Shown here: one piece after another, positions 1 through 7,068 of the stretch
How positions within the stretch are numbered: the first letter of the stretch is position 1
How the letters are laid out: each line of letters starts with the position of its first letter
Source of the DNA: Nocardia rhizosphaerihabitans
GTDB lineage: Bacteria > Actinomycetota > Actinomycetes > Mycobacteriales > Mycobacteriaceae
DNA: 64,000 bases
Direction: 5' to 3'
NCBI RefSeq assembly: GCF_014646295.1
Contig: NZ_BMNE01000004.1
Location: 759,970-823,969, forward strand
The notes under the pieces: generated by a model
Told to the model about the DNA's origin: nothing
Database searches by the model: none
The model's input: the letters and a program-made list of their open reading frames with translations, nothing else
Translations under genes and position numbers: made by a program

Positions 1-2
1 AG

Positions 3-371
3 TATGCCATGGCGATCATCCGTGATAACCAAGCGGTATTCGTCGAAGACTTGTGCATTGCCGCGTTGGCTCGTACTCGGTTGGCGAAGTCGGTCCATGA
101 TGCTGGGTGGGGCATGTTCACCCGCATGTTGGCAGAGAAAGCCAGTCGGTACGGGCGTTCGTTCGCCAGGGTCGACCGCTGGTTCCCGTCAACTCGGTTG
201 TGCTCGGCGTGTGGGTTGATCGGTGACAAGAAGCCGCTGTATGTTCGGGAATGGTCTTGCGCGTGCGGCGCAACCCACGACCGTGATCTCAACGCGGCAA
301 TCAATATCCTCGCGGCCGGGCAGGCCGAGAGGTTAAACGCCTGCGGAGGGACGGTAAGTCCAGCCGCTTAG
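3..371 (+). CDS. tnpB: TnpB-family RNA-guided nuclease of an IS200/IS605-type element (3' part only)
   Basis: Only the C-terminal ~122 residues are in the window; the frame is open to the left edge. The fragment has the second RuvC segment with its glutamate (VFVEDL), a zinc ribbon built from CSAC and a later CAC pair, and the third RuvC segment HDRDLNAA with the catalytic aspartate. This order is diagnostic of TnpB. TnpB is a guide-RNA-directed DNA nuclease that favours retention of its element; TnpA, if present, performs transposition. No tnpA is visible, but the left part of the element lies outside. The reading frame ends inside the region that normally encodes the right-end guide RNA, as in other members. 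Activity cannot be judged because the N-terminal half is not seen. Confidence 0.9.
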   Translation, partial: YAMAIIRDNQAVFVEDLCIAALARTRLAKSVHDAGWGMFTRMLAEKASRYGRSFARVDRWFPSTRLCSACGLIGDKKPLYVREWSCACGATHDRDLNAAINILAAGQAERLNACGGTVSPAA

Positions 372-464
372 CGGAAGGCACGTCCCTGTGAAACAGGAAC
401 CCACTGAGAGCGCCCGAAGGGTGCTGGTAGGAATCCCGGTCATTCATGGCCGGGAGGATGTCAA
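330..464 (+). ncRNA. Right end of the IS element and predicted omega (guide) RNA scaffold
   Basis: The 3' end of tnpB runs into a GC-rich stretch ending in an 8-bp hairpin (435-442 with 447-454, loop TTCA, one G-T pair) followed by GAGGATGTCAA. This is the classic right-end form of TnpB-bearing IS605-group elements. In studied members this region is transcribed as the omega RNA, whose guide is the sequence just outside the right end. Here that guide would start near 465 and overlap the start of the next gene. The boundaries are inferred; the 5' end of the RNA cannot be set by eye. Confidence 0.65.
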
Positions 465-476
465 GGTGCAGTACCG

Positions 477-971
477 GTGAATCTCTCGCGCAAAACGCTC
501 GGACTGCTCGGCGGACTGCTGCTCATCGTTCTCGCGGTGGGGTTCACCCTGTTCACCGGACGCGGCGGCAACGACGCCACGACGGCGACCACCACTCGCG
601 CGGTCGCCGGGATCACCACCACCAAGGCCGCGCCGAAACCGGGCCCGCCCATCGGGAATGCCAGCGCAGCGCCGGGCAACACGGCTGCGGGCGTGCCCGA
701 TCGCGCCTACGCGACCCTCCTCGAGATCGATGGGGGCCGCTGGCCGGATTCGGCGAACGCGCCGGGTACCAAGGGCGGTGAGCAGTGGATGAACCGGGGA
801 ACCAAACTGCCGCCGAAGGATTCGGCGGGCAAGCCGGTGACCTATCAGGAGTGGGACGTCAATCCCAAGCAGCGCAATCGGGGGCGTGATGCCGAACGCA
901 TCGTCACCGGCAGCGACGGGACGGCCTGGTACACCGGCGACCACTACGAGACCTTCACGAGGATGCGCTGA
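477..971 (+). CDS. Membrane-anchored or secreted barnase-like guanyl-specific ribonuclease
   Basis: 164 residues. Residues ~7-26 form one hydrophobic segment (signal peptide or anchor), then a Thr/Pro/Ala-rich linker, then a C-terminal barnase/RNase N1 domain (~75-164). The end of the domain closely follows barnase: YQEWDVNP supplies the general base Glu, ERIVTG the Arg, and GDHYETFTRMR the general acid His. All three catalytic residues are therefore present. The start is GTG at 477 with AAGG at 463-466 upstream. The stop overlaps the start of the barstar gene by one base (TGATG), so the pair is probably translationally coupled. Known role of the family: cleavage of RNA 3' to guanosine outside the producer. 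The gene begins directly after the right end of the IS element, so its native upstream region appears displaced. Confidence 0.88.
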   Translation: MNLSRKTLGLLGGLLLIVLAVGFTLFTGRGGNDATTATTTRAVAGITTTKAAPKPGPPIGNASAAPGNTAAGVPDRAYATLLEIDGGRWPDSANAPGTKGGEQWMNRGTKLPPKDSAGKPVTYQEWDVNPKQRNRGRDAERIVTGSDGTAWYTGDHYETFTRMR

Positions 972-1441
972 TGCGAATGACGTTGTCGCAGTTTCTTGCT
1001 CATCCCACCACCGAGGCGCCCGCCGTGTCGCAGCCGGTGTTCGGCGCGCTGGCCGTCGATGCCGCCGCGTTCAGCGGCGTCCGCTATGACTCGCCCGCCG
1101 ACTACCGGGTCCGCGAACTCCGCGGCCCCAAGATGCGTACCACCGCCGCACTCTTCGACGAATTCGCCGCGGCCTTCCAGTTCCCGTACTACTTCGGCGC
1201 GAACAAGGACGCCTTCGACGAATGCCTGCGTGACCTGGACGATTTCGTCGGCGACGCGCCCGGTTACGTCGCGGTGGTGCGCAATTCGGCCGACGTGCTG
1301 GCCGAGGAGCCCGCCGAACGCGCCTGGTTCGCCAGCGCCATGCGCGACTGCGCCGCCTACTGGTCCCGCCGCGACGTCGCCTTCCGCGTCGTCCTGCAGG
1401 GCGAGCCGGACACCTTCGGCGCCGTAGCCCTCACGGAATGA
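971..1441 (+). CDS. Barstar-family ribonuclease inhibitor
   Basis: 156 residues, cytoplasmic, no signal peptide. The barstar fold is recognised from residues ~50-150: the LRGPKMRT strand, then FDEFAAAFQFPYYFGANKDAFDECLRDLDD, which matches the helix and binding loop (FPxYFGxNxDAL/FxECL) that block the RNase active site. It follows the RNase gene with a one-base overlap, the standard toxin-then-inhibitor order. Inferred role: protection against RNase that folds in the cytoplasm before export. The N-terminal ~45 residues are longer than in classical barstar (~90 residues). Confidence 0.9.
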   Translation: MRMTLSQFLAHPTTEAPAVSQPVFGALAVDAAAFSGVRYDSPADYRVRELRGPKMRTTAALFDEFAAAFQFPYYFGANKDAFDECLRDLDDFVGDAPGYVAVVRNSADVLAEEPAERAWFASAMRDCAAYWSRRDVAFRVVLQGEPDTFGAVALTE

Positions 1442-1481
1442 TCCGGGGTTTCCGCTGCCACCGGAATTGGCGGCTGCCGAA

Positions 1482-1493
1482 GACTGATCAGTC
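1482..1493. promoter_or_regulatory. 12-bp perfect palindrome upstream of the small secreted protein gene
   Basis: GACTGATCAGTC is a perfect 12-base palindrome, 55 bases before the TTG start at 1549. It may be a binding site for a dimeric regulator, or chance; no regulator is paired with it. Confidence 0.3.
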
Positions 1494-1548
1494 CGTTTAA
1501 CGTCGTCGCCGGTGCGGCCGTTCCGAGGTCGCCCGTGAGGAGAGAACG

Positions 1549-1791
1549 TTGAAGCGAGTACTGGCGAGCGCGAGCATCTTCACCGCGATCATGGTGGCGA
1601 GTACCGGAATGGCGGTGGCCGACGCCGATTCGGCACCGGGCGACCAGGCCGGCATCGCGCAGATCGCCGAGCCGTCCGCGGGGTCCAGCGATCTGCTCGG
1701 CAATCTGCTGAACGCGCTGTCGACCGGCTCCGCCGCGGAATGCGATGGTGTCATGCTCGACGCGTGTGTGCCGCTCCCGGCCCAGCCCTAG
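1549..1791 (+). CDS. Small secreted protein of unknown function
   Basis: 80 residues. The TTG start is supported by AGGAGAG seven to eleven bases upstream. Residues 1-25 are a signal peptide (KR, hydrophobic core, cleavage near AVADA). The mature part of ~55 residues is acidic, with an amphipathic stretch SSDLLGNLLNALS and two cysteines (AECDGVMLDACVP) that could form a disulfide. Similar small exported proteins are common in Nocardia. No function can be named. Confidence 0.6.
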   Translation: MKRVLASASIFTAIMVASTGMAVADADSAPGDQAGIAQIAEPSAGSSDLLGNLLNALSTGSAAECDGVMLDACVPLPAQP

Positions 1792-1834
1792 CAGGTCCAG
1801 GTCGCGCTGGTCGGCCCGCGGTGCCGACTGTCCG

Positions 1835-2473
1835 TCAGCGGTAGCGGCCCGCGAGGTCGTCGCCGAGTAGCACGAACACCTCGGTGACCTGGTTGATCAG
1901 TTCCTCGCGGGTGAGATCCAGATCGCCGGCCAGCCAGGTCGTCAGGGTCTGGGTCAGCCCGCCGATGAGGTAGATCGCGCGGAAGTCGACCAGGTTCTGC
2001 GGGACCTCGACCCCGTAGAAGCCGGTGCCTTCCGCGGCGACCAGCCGGGCGAAGGCCCGCACCGTACGGGCGGTGCGCGCCCGCAACTCCGGGGTCGCCA
2101 TGCCCGCGATCAGCGCGGCCTGCGCCTTGCGCGGATCGTCGGTGAGTACCGAGATGCCCGCGTCGATCGCGGCGTGCGACTGGGACCGGCTGTCGGGGGG
2201 CGCGGTGGTCAACGCCGCCACGATCGCGCCGGTCAGTTCCTCGGCGATGCGATCGAGCAGGGCCTCCAGCACGCTTTCGCGAGTCTCGAAATTCTCGTAG
2301 TAGTAGCGCTCGTTGAGCCCGGCGCGGGCGCACAGCCCGGCGACGGTGAGCTTGGCCTGCCCCTCTTCGGCGACGATGTCGAGCGCCGCGTCCAGCAGGG
2401 CGGTACGGCGCTGGGCCTGTCGCTGTTGCGCCGAGACGCCACCGTATGTCCGTTGTGCTGTCACAGCATCCAT
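1835..2473 (-). CDS. TetR-family transcriptional regulator
   Basis: 212 residues. The N-terminal TetR DNA-binding domain (~15-65) shows LLDAALDIVAEEGQAKLTVAGLCARAGLNERYYYENF cut by the usual recognition helix; the rest is the ligand-binding domain. I use ATG 2473; an upstream in-frame start would run through the operator. The gene is divergent from the MpaB-like oxygenase gene, with a perfect inverted repeat (2519-2536) between them, so it probably represses that gene and itself. The ligand is unknown. Confidence 0.85.
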   Translation of the reverse strand: MDAVTAQRTYGGVSAQQRQAQRRTALLDAALDIVAEEGQAKLTVAGLCARAGLNERYYYENFETRESVLEALLDRIAEELTGAIVAALTTAPPDSRSQSHAAIDAGISVLTDDPRKAQAALIAGMATPELRARTARTVRAFARLVAAEGTGFYGVEVPQNLVDFRAIYLIGGLTQTLTTWLAGDLDLTREELINQVTEVFVLLGDDLAGRYR

Positions 2474-2518
2474 TCTGCGTGCTGCCGTTCGTCGATAGTT
2501 TTCTGGTAGGGACTCTTG

Positions 2519-2536
2519 CCAGATTACCAAATCTGG
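2519..2536. promoter_or_regulatory. Operator-like inverted repeat between tetR and the MpaB-like gene
   Basis: CCAGATT-ACCA-AATCTGG is a perfect 7-bp inverted repeat with a 4-base spacer. A further CCAGAT half-site lies at 2549-2554. Position between divergent genes and arm length fit a TetR-dimer site. Confidence 0.6.
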
Positions 2537-2576
2537 TGGATTCTATTGCCAGATGCACTCGACGAGGAGGCACAGC

Positions 2577-3521
2577 ATGGCCGCACGGCAGGGCGAACCC
2601 GGATATTTCGCCGACGATTCGATGATCCGCAGGGTGATGAGCAAGCGGGCGGTTGGCCTGACCTACGGTGTACGGGCCCTGGTGATCGGCGCGGTCCATC
2701 CGCTGCTGTTCGTCGGCACCAGCGAGCACACCGCGCATCGCGCGACGCCCTACACCCGGCTGGCCGTCACCGGCGCCCTGTTCGAGGCGGTCTTCCTGGG
2801 CAGCAAGGCCGAAGCCGATCGCGCGCTGGCCTTCACCCGGCGCAAGCACGACAAGGTCGTCGGCGCGCTGCCCGAGGACGCGGGCGCACACCATCCGGCG
2901 GGCACCGCCTACGCGGCCCACGATCCGCACCTGATGTTCATGACCATGGCCTTCACCTTCGACTCGGCCGAGGCGATGTACGACCGGCTGGTGCGCGAGC
3001 TCACCGCCACCGAACGCGAGGACCTCTACCAGGACTACGTCCGCTGGGGCGAGCTGTTCGGCATGCCGCGCGACGCGGCGCCCGCCGACTACCCGGCCTT
3101 CCGCCGGTACTTCGACGGCTACCTGAACTCCGCGGAGCTGTTCCTCACCGACGAGGCCCACCTGGTCGGTTCCTACCTGGCCGGCCACCGCAAGGCCTAC
3201 CGGCTGCGCCCGCCCGCCGAGCAGGTCGGCACGGCGCTGTATCTGCTGGTCCAAGGCAGTCTCCCGGACCGGATCCGGCGGATGTACGGCATCGAGTGGG
3301 GGATCGCCGATCAGCTCGCCTACAGCACACTGTGCCGCAGCCTGCGCACCGCGCACGTCGCCCCGCCGCTGGCGCCCCGGGTACTGGCCGGTGCGCTCGC
3401 CGGGCCGAGCACGCCGTCGTACCAGCTGCTCGCCCGGCGCGAACAGCGAATGGTCAAGGCGGGCAAGCCGAGTATGCCCGGGGTCGATCCGCGCAACTGG
3501 GTGCAGCGAAATTCCGCTTGA
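2577..3521 (+). CDS. Oxygenase MpaB-family (DUF2236) protein
   Basis: 314 residues, mostly helical. The start ATG 2577 has GAGGAGG at 2564-2570. Features of the MpaB/latex-clearing-protein family: an N-terminal helical region with VIGAVHPLLFVGTSEHT, a central histidine block AHDPHLMFMTMAFTFDSAEAMYD, and a helical C-terminus. The family contains b-type haem oxygenases such as latex clearing protein and the MpaB' mycophenolate enzyme, but most actinobacterial members are uncharacterised. It is divergent from a TetR gene. Its substrate cannot be deduced. Confidence 0.8.
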   Translation: MAARQGEPGYFADDSMIRRVMSKRAVGLTYGVRALVIGAVHPLLFVGTSEHTAHRATPYTRLAVTGALFEAVFLGSKAEADRALAFTRRKHDKVVGALPEDAGAHHPAGTAYAAHDPHLMFMTMAFTFDSAEAMYDRLVRELTATEREDLYQDYVRWGELFGMPRDAAPADYPAFRRYFDGYLNSAELFLTDEAHLVGSYLAGHRKAYRLRPPAEQVGTALYLLVQGSLPDRIRRMYGIEWGIADQLAYSTLCRSLRTAHVAPPLAPRVLAGALAGPSTPSYQLLARREQRMVKAGKPSMPGVDPRNWVQRNSA

Positions 3522-3543
3522 GGGCCATGGAAAGATCAGGGGC

Positions 3544-4575
3544 ATGTCCAGTCCTGCCCCGGCCGCGACGGCCGAACGCAAGCAGCGGGTGCTGTCGGGC
3601 ATCCAGCCCACCAGCGACTCCTTCCACCTCGGTAACTACCTGGGTGCGCTGCAGTACTGGGTGACCATGCAGGACGACTTCGACGCGCTGTACTTCATCC
3701 CCGATATGCACGCGATCACCGTCAGCCAGGACCCCAAGGCGCTGCGGGCCCGCACCAAGGGCGCCGTCGCGCAGCTGCTCGCGCTCGGCGTCGACCCGGC
3801 CAAGTCCACCCTGTTCGTGCAGAGCCAGGTGCCCGAGCACGCCGAGCTGACCTGGGTCCTGAGCTGCATCACCGGTTTCGGTGAGGCCAGCCGGATGACC
3901 CAGTTCAAGGACAAGTCGGTCAAGCAAGGCGCGGAGAACGCGACCGTCGGCCTGTTCACCTACCCGGTGCTGATGGCCGCCGACATCCTGCTCTACCGCC
4001 CGCACCAGGTGCCGGTCGGCGAGGACCAGCGCCAGCATCTGGAGCTGACCCGAAACCTGGCCCAGCGCTTCAACACCCGCTTCAAGAAGACCTTCGTCGT
4101 GCCGGAGCCGCACATCGTCAAGGGCACCGCGAAGATCTTCGACCTGCAGGATCCGACCGCGAAGATGAGCAAGTCGGCCTCCACCGACGCCGGCCTGATC
4201 AACCTGCTCGACGACCCGAAGATCACCGCGAAGCGGGTCAAGTCGGCGGTCACCGACACCGAGCGTGAGATCCGCTACGACCCCGAGAACAAGGCGGGCG
4301 TGAGCAACCTGCTCGTCATCCTGAGCTCGCTCACCGAAACTCCGATCGTGACACTGGAGGAGAATTTCGCGGGCAAGGGCTACGGTGATCTCAAGGCCGA
4401 CGTGGCCGACGCGCTGGTCGAATTCGTCACCCCCGTCCAGAAGAAGGTGCAGGAGTACCTGTCCGATCAGGCCGAACTGGATCGGATCCTCGCCGCGGGG
4501 GCCGAGCGGGCGCGTGAGATCGCAGGCAACACACTGGCTCAGGTGTACGACCGGGTGGGCTTCCTGGCTCGCTGA
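3544..4575 (+). CDS. trpS: Tryptophanyl-tRNA synthetase
   Basis: 343 residues, the normal length for bacterial TrpRS. It charges tRNA-Trp with tryptophan using ATP. Class I signatures: a HIGH-type motif in SFHLGNYLGAL near residue 30, the AMP-binding segment VGEDQRQHLELTRNLA, and the KMSKS loop (AKMSKSASTDAG). The start MSSPAPAATAERK was chosen because SGIQPT.. follows in the usual place. It is a housekeeping gene. The YihY-like gene starts 42 bases downstream and may be cotranscribed. Confidence 0.97.
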   Translation: MSSPAPAATAERKQRVLSGIQPTSDSFHLGNYLGALQYWVTMQDDFDALYFIPDMHAITVSQDPKALRARTKGAVAQLLALGVDPAKSTLFVQSQVPEHAELTWVLSCITGFGEASRMTQFKDKSVKQGAENATVGLFTYPVLMAADILLYRPHQVPVGEDQRQHLELTRNLAQRFNTRFKKTFVVPEPHIVKGTAKIFDLQDPTAKMSKSASTDAGLINLLDDPKITAKRVKSAVTDTEREIRYDPENKAGVSNLLVILSSLTETPIVTLEENFAGKGYGDLKADVADALVEFVTPVQKKVQEYLSDQAELDRILAAGAERAREIAGNTLAQVYDRVGFLAR

Positions 4576-4617
4576 CCCGGTGCGCGCCTGAGGTTTTCGG
4601 CTGAAGGGGCGCGTGCC

Positions 4618-5640
4618 ATGCAGGTCGTCGACAATATCTCGGCCGCGGTCGAGAAGCAGATCGGGCGCAGGCCCTGGCTGGATCATCTGGTCAGGGCGGG
4701 CGGGCGATTCCAGCGTCAACGCGGTGACTACTTCGCCGCGGGCATCACCTATTTCACTGTGCTGTCACTGTTTCCGCTGCTGATGGTGGCCTTCTCGGTG
4801 GCGGGTTTCATCCTGGCCGGTCAGCCCGATCTGCTGACCCAGCTCCAGGAGAGCGTCAAGGAGAACATTCCCGGTTCCTTCGGCACCCAGATCAACGACC
4901 TCATCGACCAGGCGATCCGCTCGCGCGGCACCGTCGGTCTGCTCGGTCTGGTCGTCGGTCTGTACACCGGGCTCGGCTGGATCGCGAACCTGCGGGCGGC
5001 GCTCACCGAGCAGTGGGAGGTGCAGAGCCCCGAAAGTCCTTGGTGGCGAAGCAAACTGTCCGATGTCGGCGCGCTGATCGGCCTCGGTCTTGCCTCCGTC
5101 GTCTCGCTCGGGCTGTCCGCGCTCGCGCAGAGTGATCTCGGCGCGCAACTGCTCGCGGCGATCGGGGCGGATCATCTGCCGGGGGCGACGGTGGTGCTGT
5201 CGGTGGTGTCGATCGGGCTCGGCCTGCTCGCCTCGTGGGCGGTGTTCGCCTGGATGATCGCGCGATTGCCGCGTGAGCCGGTCTCGCTGCGCAGTGCCGC
5301 GCGGGCGGCGGCGCTGGCGGCGATCGCGTTCGAGGTGTTCAAGGTCATCGCCGCGTTCTACCTGCAGATAGTGTTGCGCAGCCCGGCGGGCGCGACCTTC
5401 GGCTCGATCATCGGCCTGATGGTGTTCAGCTACATCACCTACCGGATCCTGCTCTTCGCCACCGCGTGGGCGGCGACCTCGGCCGACAACGAGCGCAGCG
5501 CCGACATCGCGCCGCCGAACGCGGTGGTCATCCGGCCGCGCGTGGTCGAGCGCACCATGTCGACCGGCACGGGCGCGGCCTACTTCGGTGCGGGCGCGAT
5601 CGCCGCGCTGGCACTGATGGTGTTCGGCAGGCGTCGCTGA
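4618..5640 (+). CDS. YihY/BrkB-family integral membrane protein
   Basis: 340 residues. The soluble N-terminal ~45 residues are followed by the family signature YFAAGITYFTVLSLFPLLMVAFS and about six membrane segments, ending in a short basic tail. The family (formerly mis-named ribonuclease BN) is widespread; its function is still unsettled, and lipid or solute export has been suggested. It lies directly downstream of trpS in the same direction. In related actinobacteria a YhjD-like gene also sits between trpS and a penicillin-binding-protein gene, as here. Confidence 0.88.
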   Translation: MQVVDNISAAVEKQIGRRPWLDHLVRAGGRFQRQRGDYFAAGITYFTVLSLFPLLMVAFSVAGFILAGQPDLLTQLQESVKENIPGSFGTQINDLIDQAIRSRGTVGLLGLVVGLYTGLGWIANLRAALTEQWEVQSPESPWWRSKLSDVGALIGLGLASVVSLGLSALAQSDLGAQLLAAIGADHLPGATVVLSVVSIGLGLLASWAVFAWMIARLPREPVSLRSAARAAALAAIAFEVFKVIAAFYLQIVLRSPAGATFGSIIGLMVFSYITYRILLFATAWAATSADNERSADIAPPNAVVIRPRVVERTMSTGTGAAYFGAGAIAALALMVFGRRR

Positions 5641-5641
5641 C

Positions 5642-6949
5642 TCAGCGCCTGCGCCGGGACGCTCGCCGCAACCAGAGCAGCACCACCATGACGAACAGCG
5701 GCGCGCCGATCAGCGTGGCCACGCGCGCGGCTTGATGCGGCTGCCGGTCGGGTTGGGCTTGCGAGCCGTCGGCGCGCGGCGGGGGTGAGGCCAGCGGCAC
5801 GCTGGGTTGCACTGCCTCGCTGCCCGCTTCGGGCAGCTTGCCGATCCGGTCGTCGGCGTCGAGCGCGAAGCCGTAGTCGAGCAGGCGGGCGGCCTGTTCC
5901 CACGGCCGGATCGGGCGCACGTCGGCCTTGAGCAAGGTGACGACCAGCCGGTGGCCGTCGCGTTCGGCCGCGGCGACGAAGGTCTGGCGTGCGTCGTCGG
6001 TGAACCCGGTCTTGCCGCCGATCGCGCCCTCGTAGTTGTAGAGCAGCTGGTTGTCGTTGGCGATCGGGAAGCCGGGGTGGTCCTTGTCGTCGGGGATCGC
6101 CGGGTTGGCCGGGTAGCCGGGGAAGTCGACCTGCTCGGTGTGGATGAGCTCGGCGAACAGCGGGATGTTCATCGCCTCGCGGAACAGCACCGACAGGTCG
6201 TAGGCCGAGGTGCTCATGCCGGGGCCGTCGAGACCGGACGGGGTCGCCGCGCGAGTGTCCAACGCGCGCAACGACTTCGCCACATCGTTCATCTTGGCCA
6301 CGGCGGCCTTGTCGCCGCCGAGCTGGGTGGCGATGGCATGGGCGGCGTCGTTGCCCGAGCACATGATCAGCGCTTGCATGAGCTGGCGGTTGGTGTAGCG
6401 GCCGCCGGGCCCGATGCCGACCCTGGTGCCGTCGACGTCGGCGTCGGCCTGCGTGCCGATGACGACCGTGTCCAGGTCCAGGGTGCGCAGCGCGACGATG
6501 GCGAGCGCGACCTTGATGGTGCTGGCGGGCCGGTAGCGGCCGTGCGGGTCCTTGGCGGCGAGCACCCGGCCGGTGTCGAGGTCCGACACCATCCACGAGG
6601 TGGCCGAGATGTCGGCGGGCAGCGGGGGCGCGCCCTTGGGCAGGACGACGCCGCACCCGCTCAGCCGATCGCCGCCGATGGCGGGCGACGGCACCGGCAG
6701 TGCGCTCGGCGTCGGTTCGCCCGGGGCGGGCACCTCGGAGGTGTCGACCGGGGGCGGCGGCTGCGTCCGCTGCGGGCAGCTGTCGGTGTTCGGGGTGGTG
6801 AACGGGGGTGTGGTCGTCGTGCTCGAGCCGTTGCTCGGCGGTGCATCGGTCGTCGGCACGGCGGTGGCGGGAGCGCTGGCCATGACCGCGGCGATCGCGG
6901 CGGCGCCGAGGGTACAGGCGGCGCGCACGCCGAGTTCACGGATCTTCAT
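5642..6949 (-). CDS. dacB: Secreted D-alanyl-D-alanine carboxypeptidase (PBP5-like, S11 family)
   Basis: 435 residues. Signal peptide at residues 1-30, then a Pro/Thr-rich linker (~30-90), then the S11 peptidase domain with SxxK (PASTIKVAL), SGN (MCSGNDAAHA) and KTG (GGKTGFT). The C-terminal ~25 residues form a membrane anchor followed by RRASRRRR. It trims the terminal D-Ala from peptidoglycan stem peptides in the periplasm. The start ATG 6949 gives a proper signal peptide; starts further upstream would add a charged extension. The stop lies one base from the end of the convergent yihY-like gene. Confidence 0.92.
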   Translation of the reverse strand: MKIRELGVRAACTLGAAAIAAVMASAPATAVPTTDAPPSNGSSTTTTPPFTTPNTDSCPQRTQPPPPVDTSEVPAPGEPTPSALPVPSPAIGGDRLSGCGVVLPKGAPPLPADISATSWMVSDLDTGRVLAAKDPHGRYRPASTIKVALAIVALRTLDLDTVVIGTQADADVDGTRVGIGPGGRYTNRQLMQALIMCSGNDAAHAIATQLGGDKAAVAKMNDVAKSLRALDTRAATPSGLDGPGMSTSAYDLSVLFREAMNIPLFAELIHTEQVDFPGYPANPAIPDDKDHPGFPIANDNQLLYNYEGAIGGKTGFTDDARQTFVAAAERDGHRLVVTLLKADVRPIRPWEQAARLLDYGFALDADDRIGKLPEAGSEAVQPSVPLASPPPRADGSQAQPDRQPHQAARVATLIGAPLFVMVVLLWLRRASRRRR

Positions 6950-7004
6950 CGCTTCAGAGAGTAGCGAGCCCTCGCGGCGACGGCGCGTCGGCCGGGGACG
7001 GATC

Positions 7005-7050
7005 TTGACATAGACTCTCAAATGAGAGTTACTAGCAAAAGATAGTAACT
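7005..7050 (+). promoter_or_regulatory. Promoter with two nested inverted repeats before the efflux gene
   Basis: A TTGACA -35-like hexamer (7005-7010) is followed by ACTCTCA-AA-TGAGAGT (7014-7029) and, overlapping it by three bases, AGTTACTA-8 bases-TAGTAACT (7027-7050). Both inverted repeats are perfect and lie where -10 and the transcript start are expected. The likely ligand is the TetR protein encoded right after the pump. Confidence 0.7.
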
Positions 7051-7068
7051 GTCATTTTTGGAGGAGAT

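Noticed and set aside
435..454. Right-end hairpin as a rho-independent terminator
   Set aside because: The sequence after it (GAGGATGTCAA) and the tnpB upstream mark it as the IS right-end structure.
1788..3611. 607-codon minus-strand frame across tetR and the MpaB-like gene
   Set aside because: Overlaps two well-supported genes and is made of shadow sequence.
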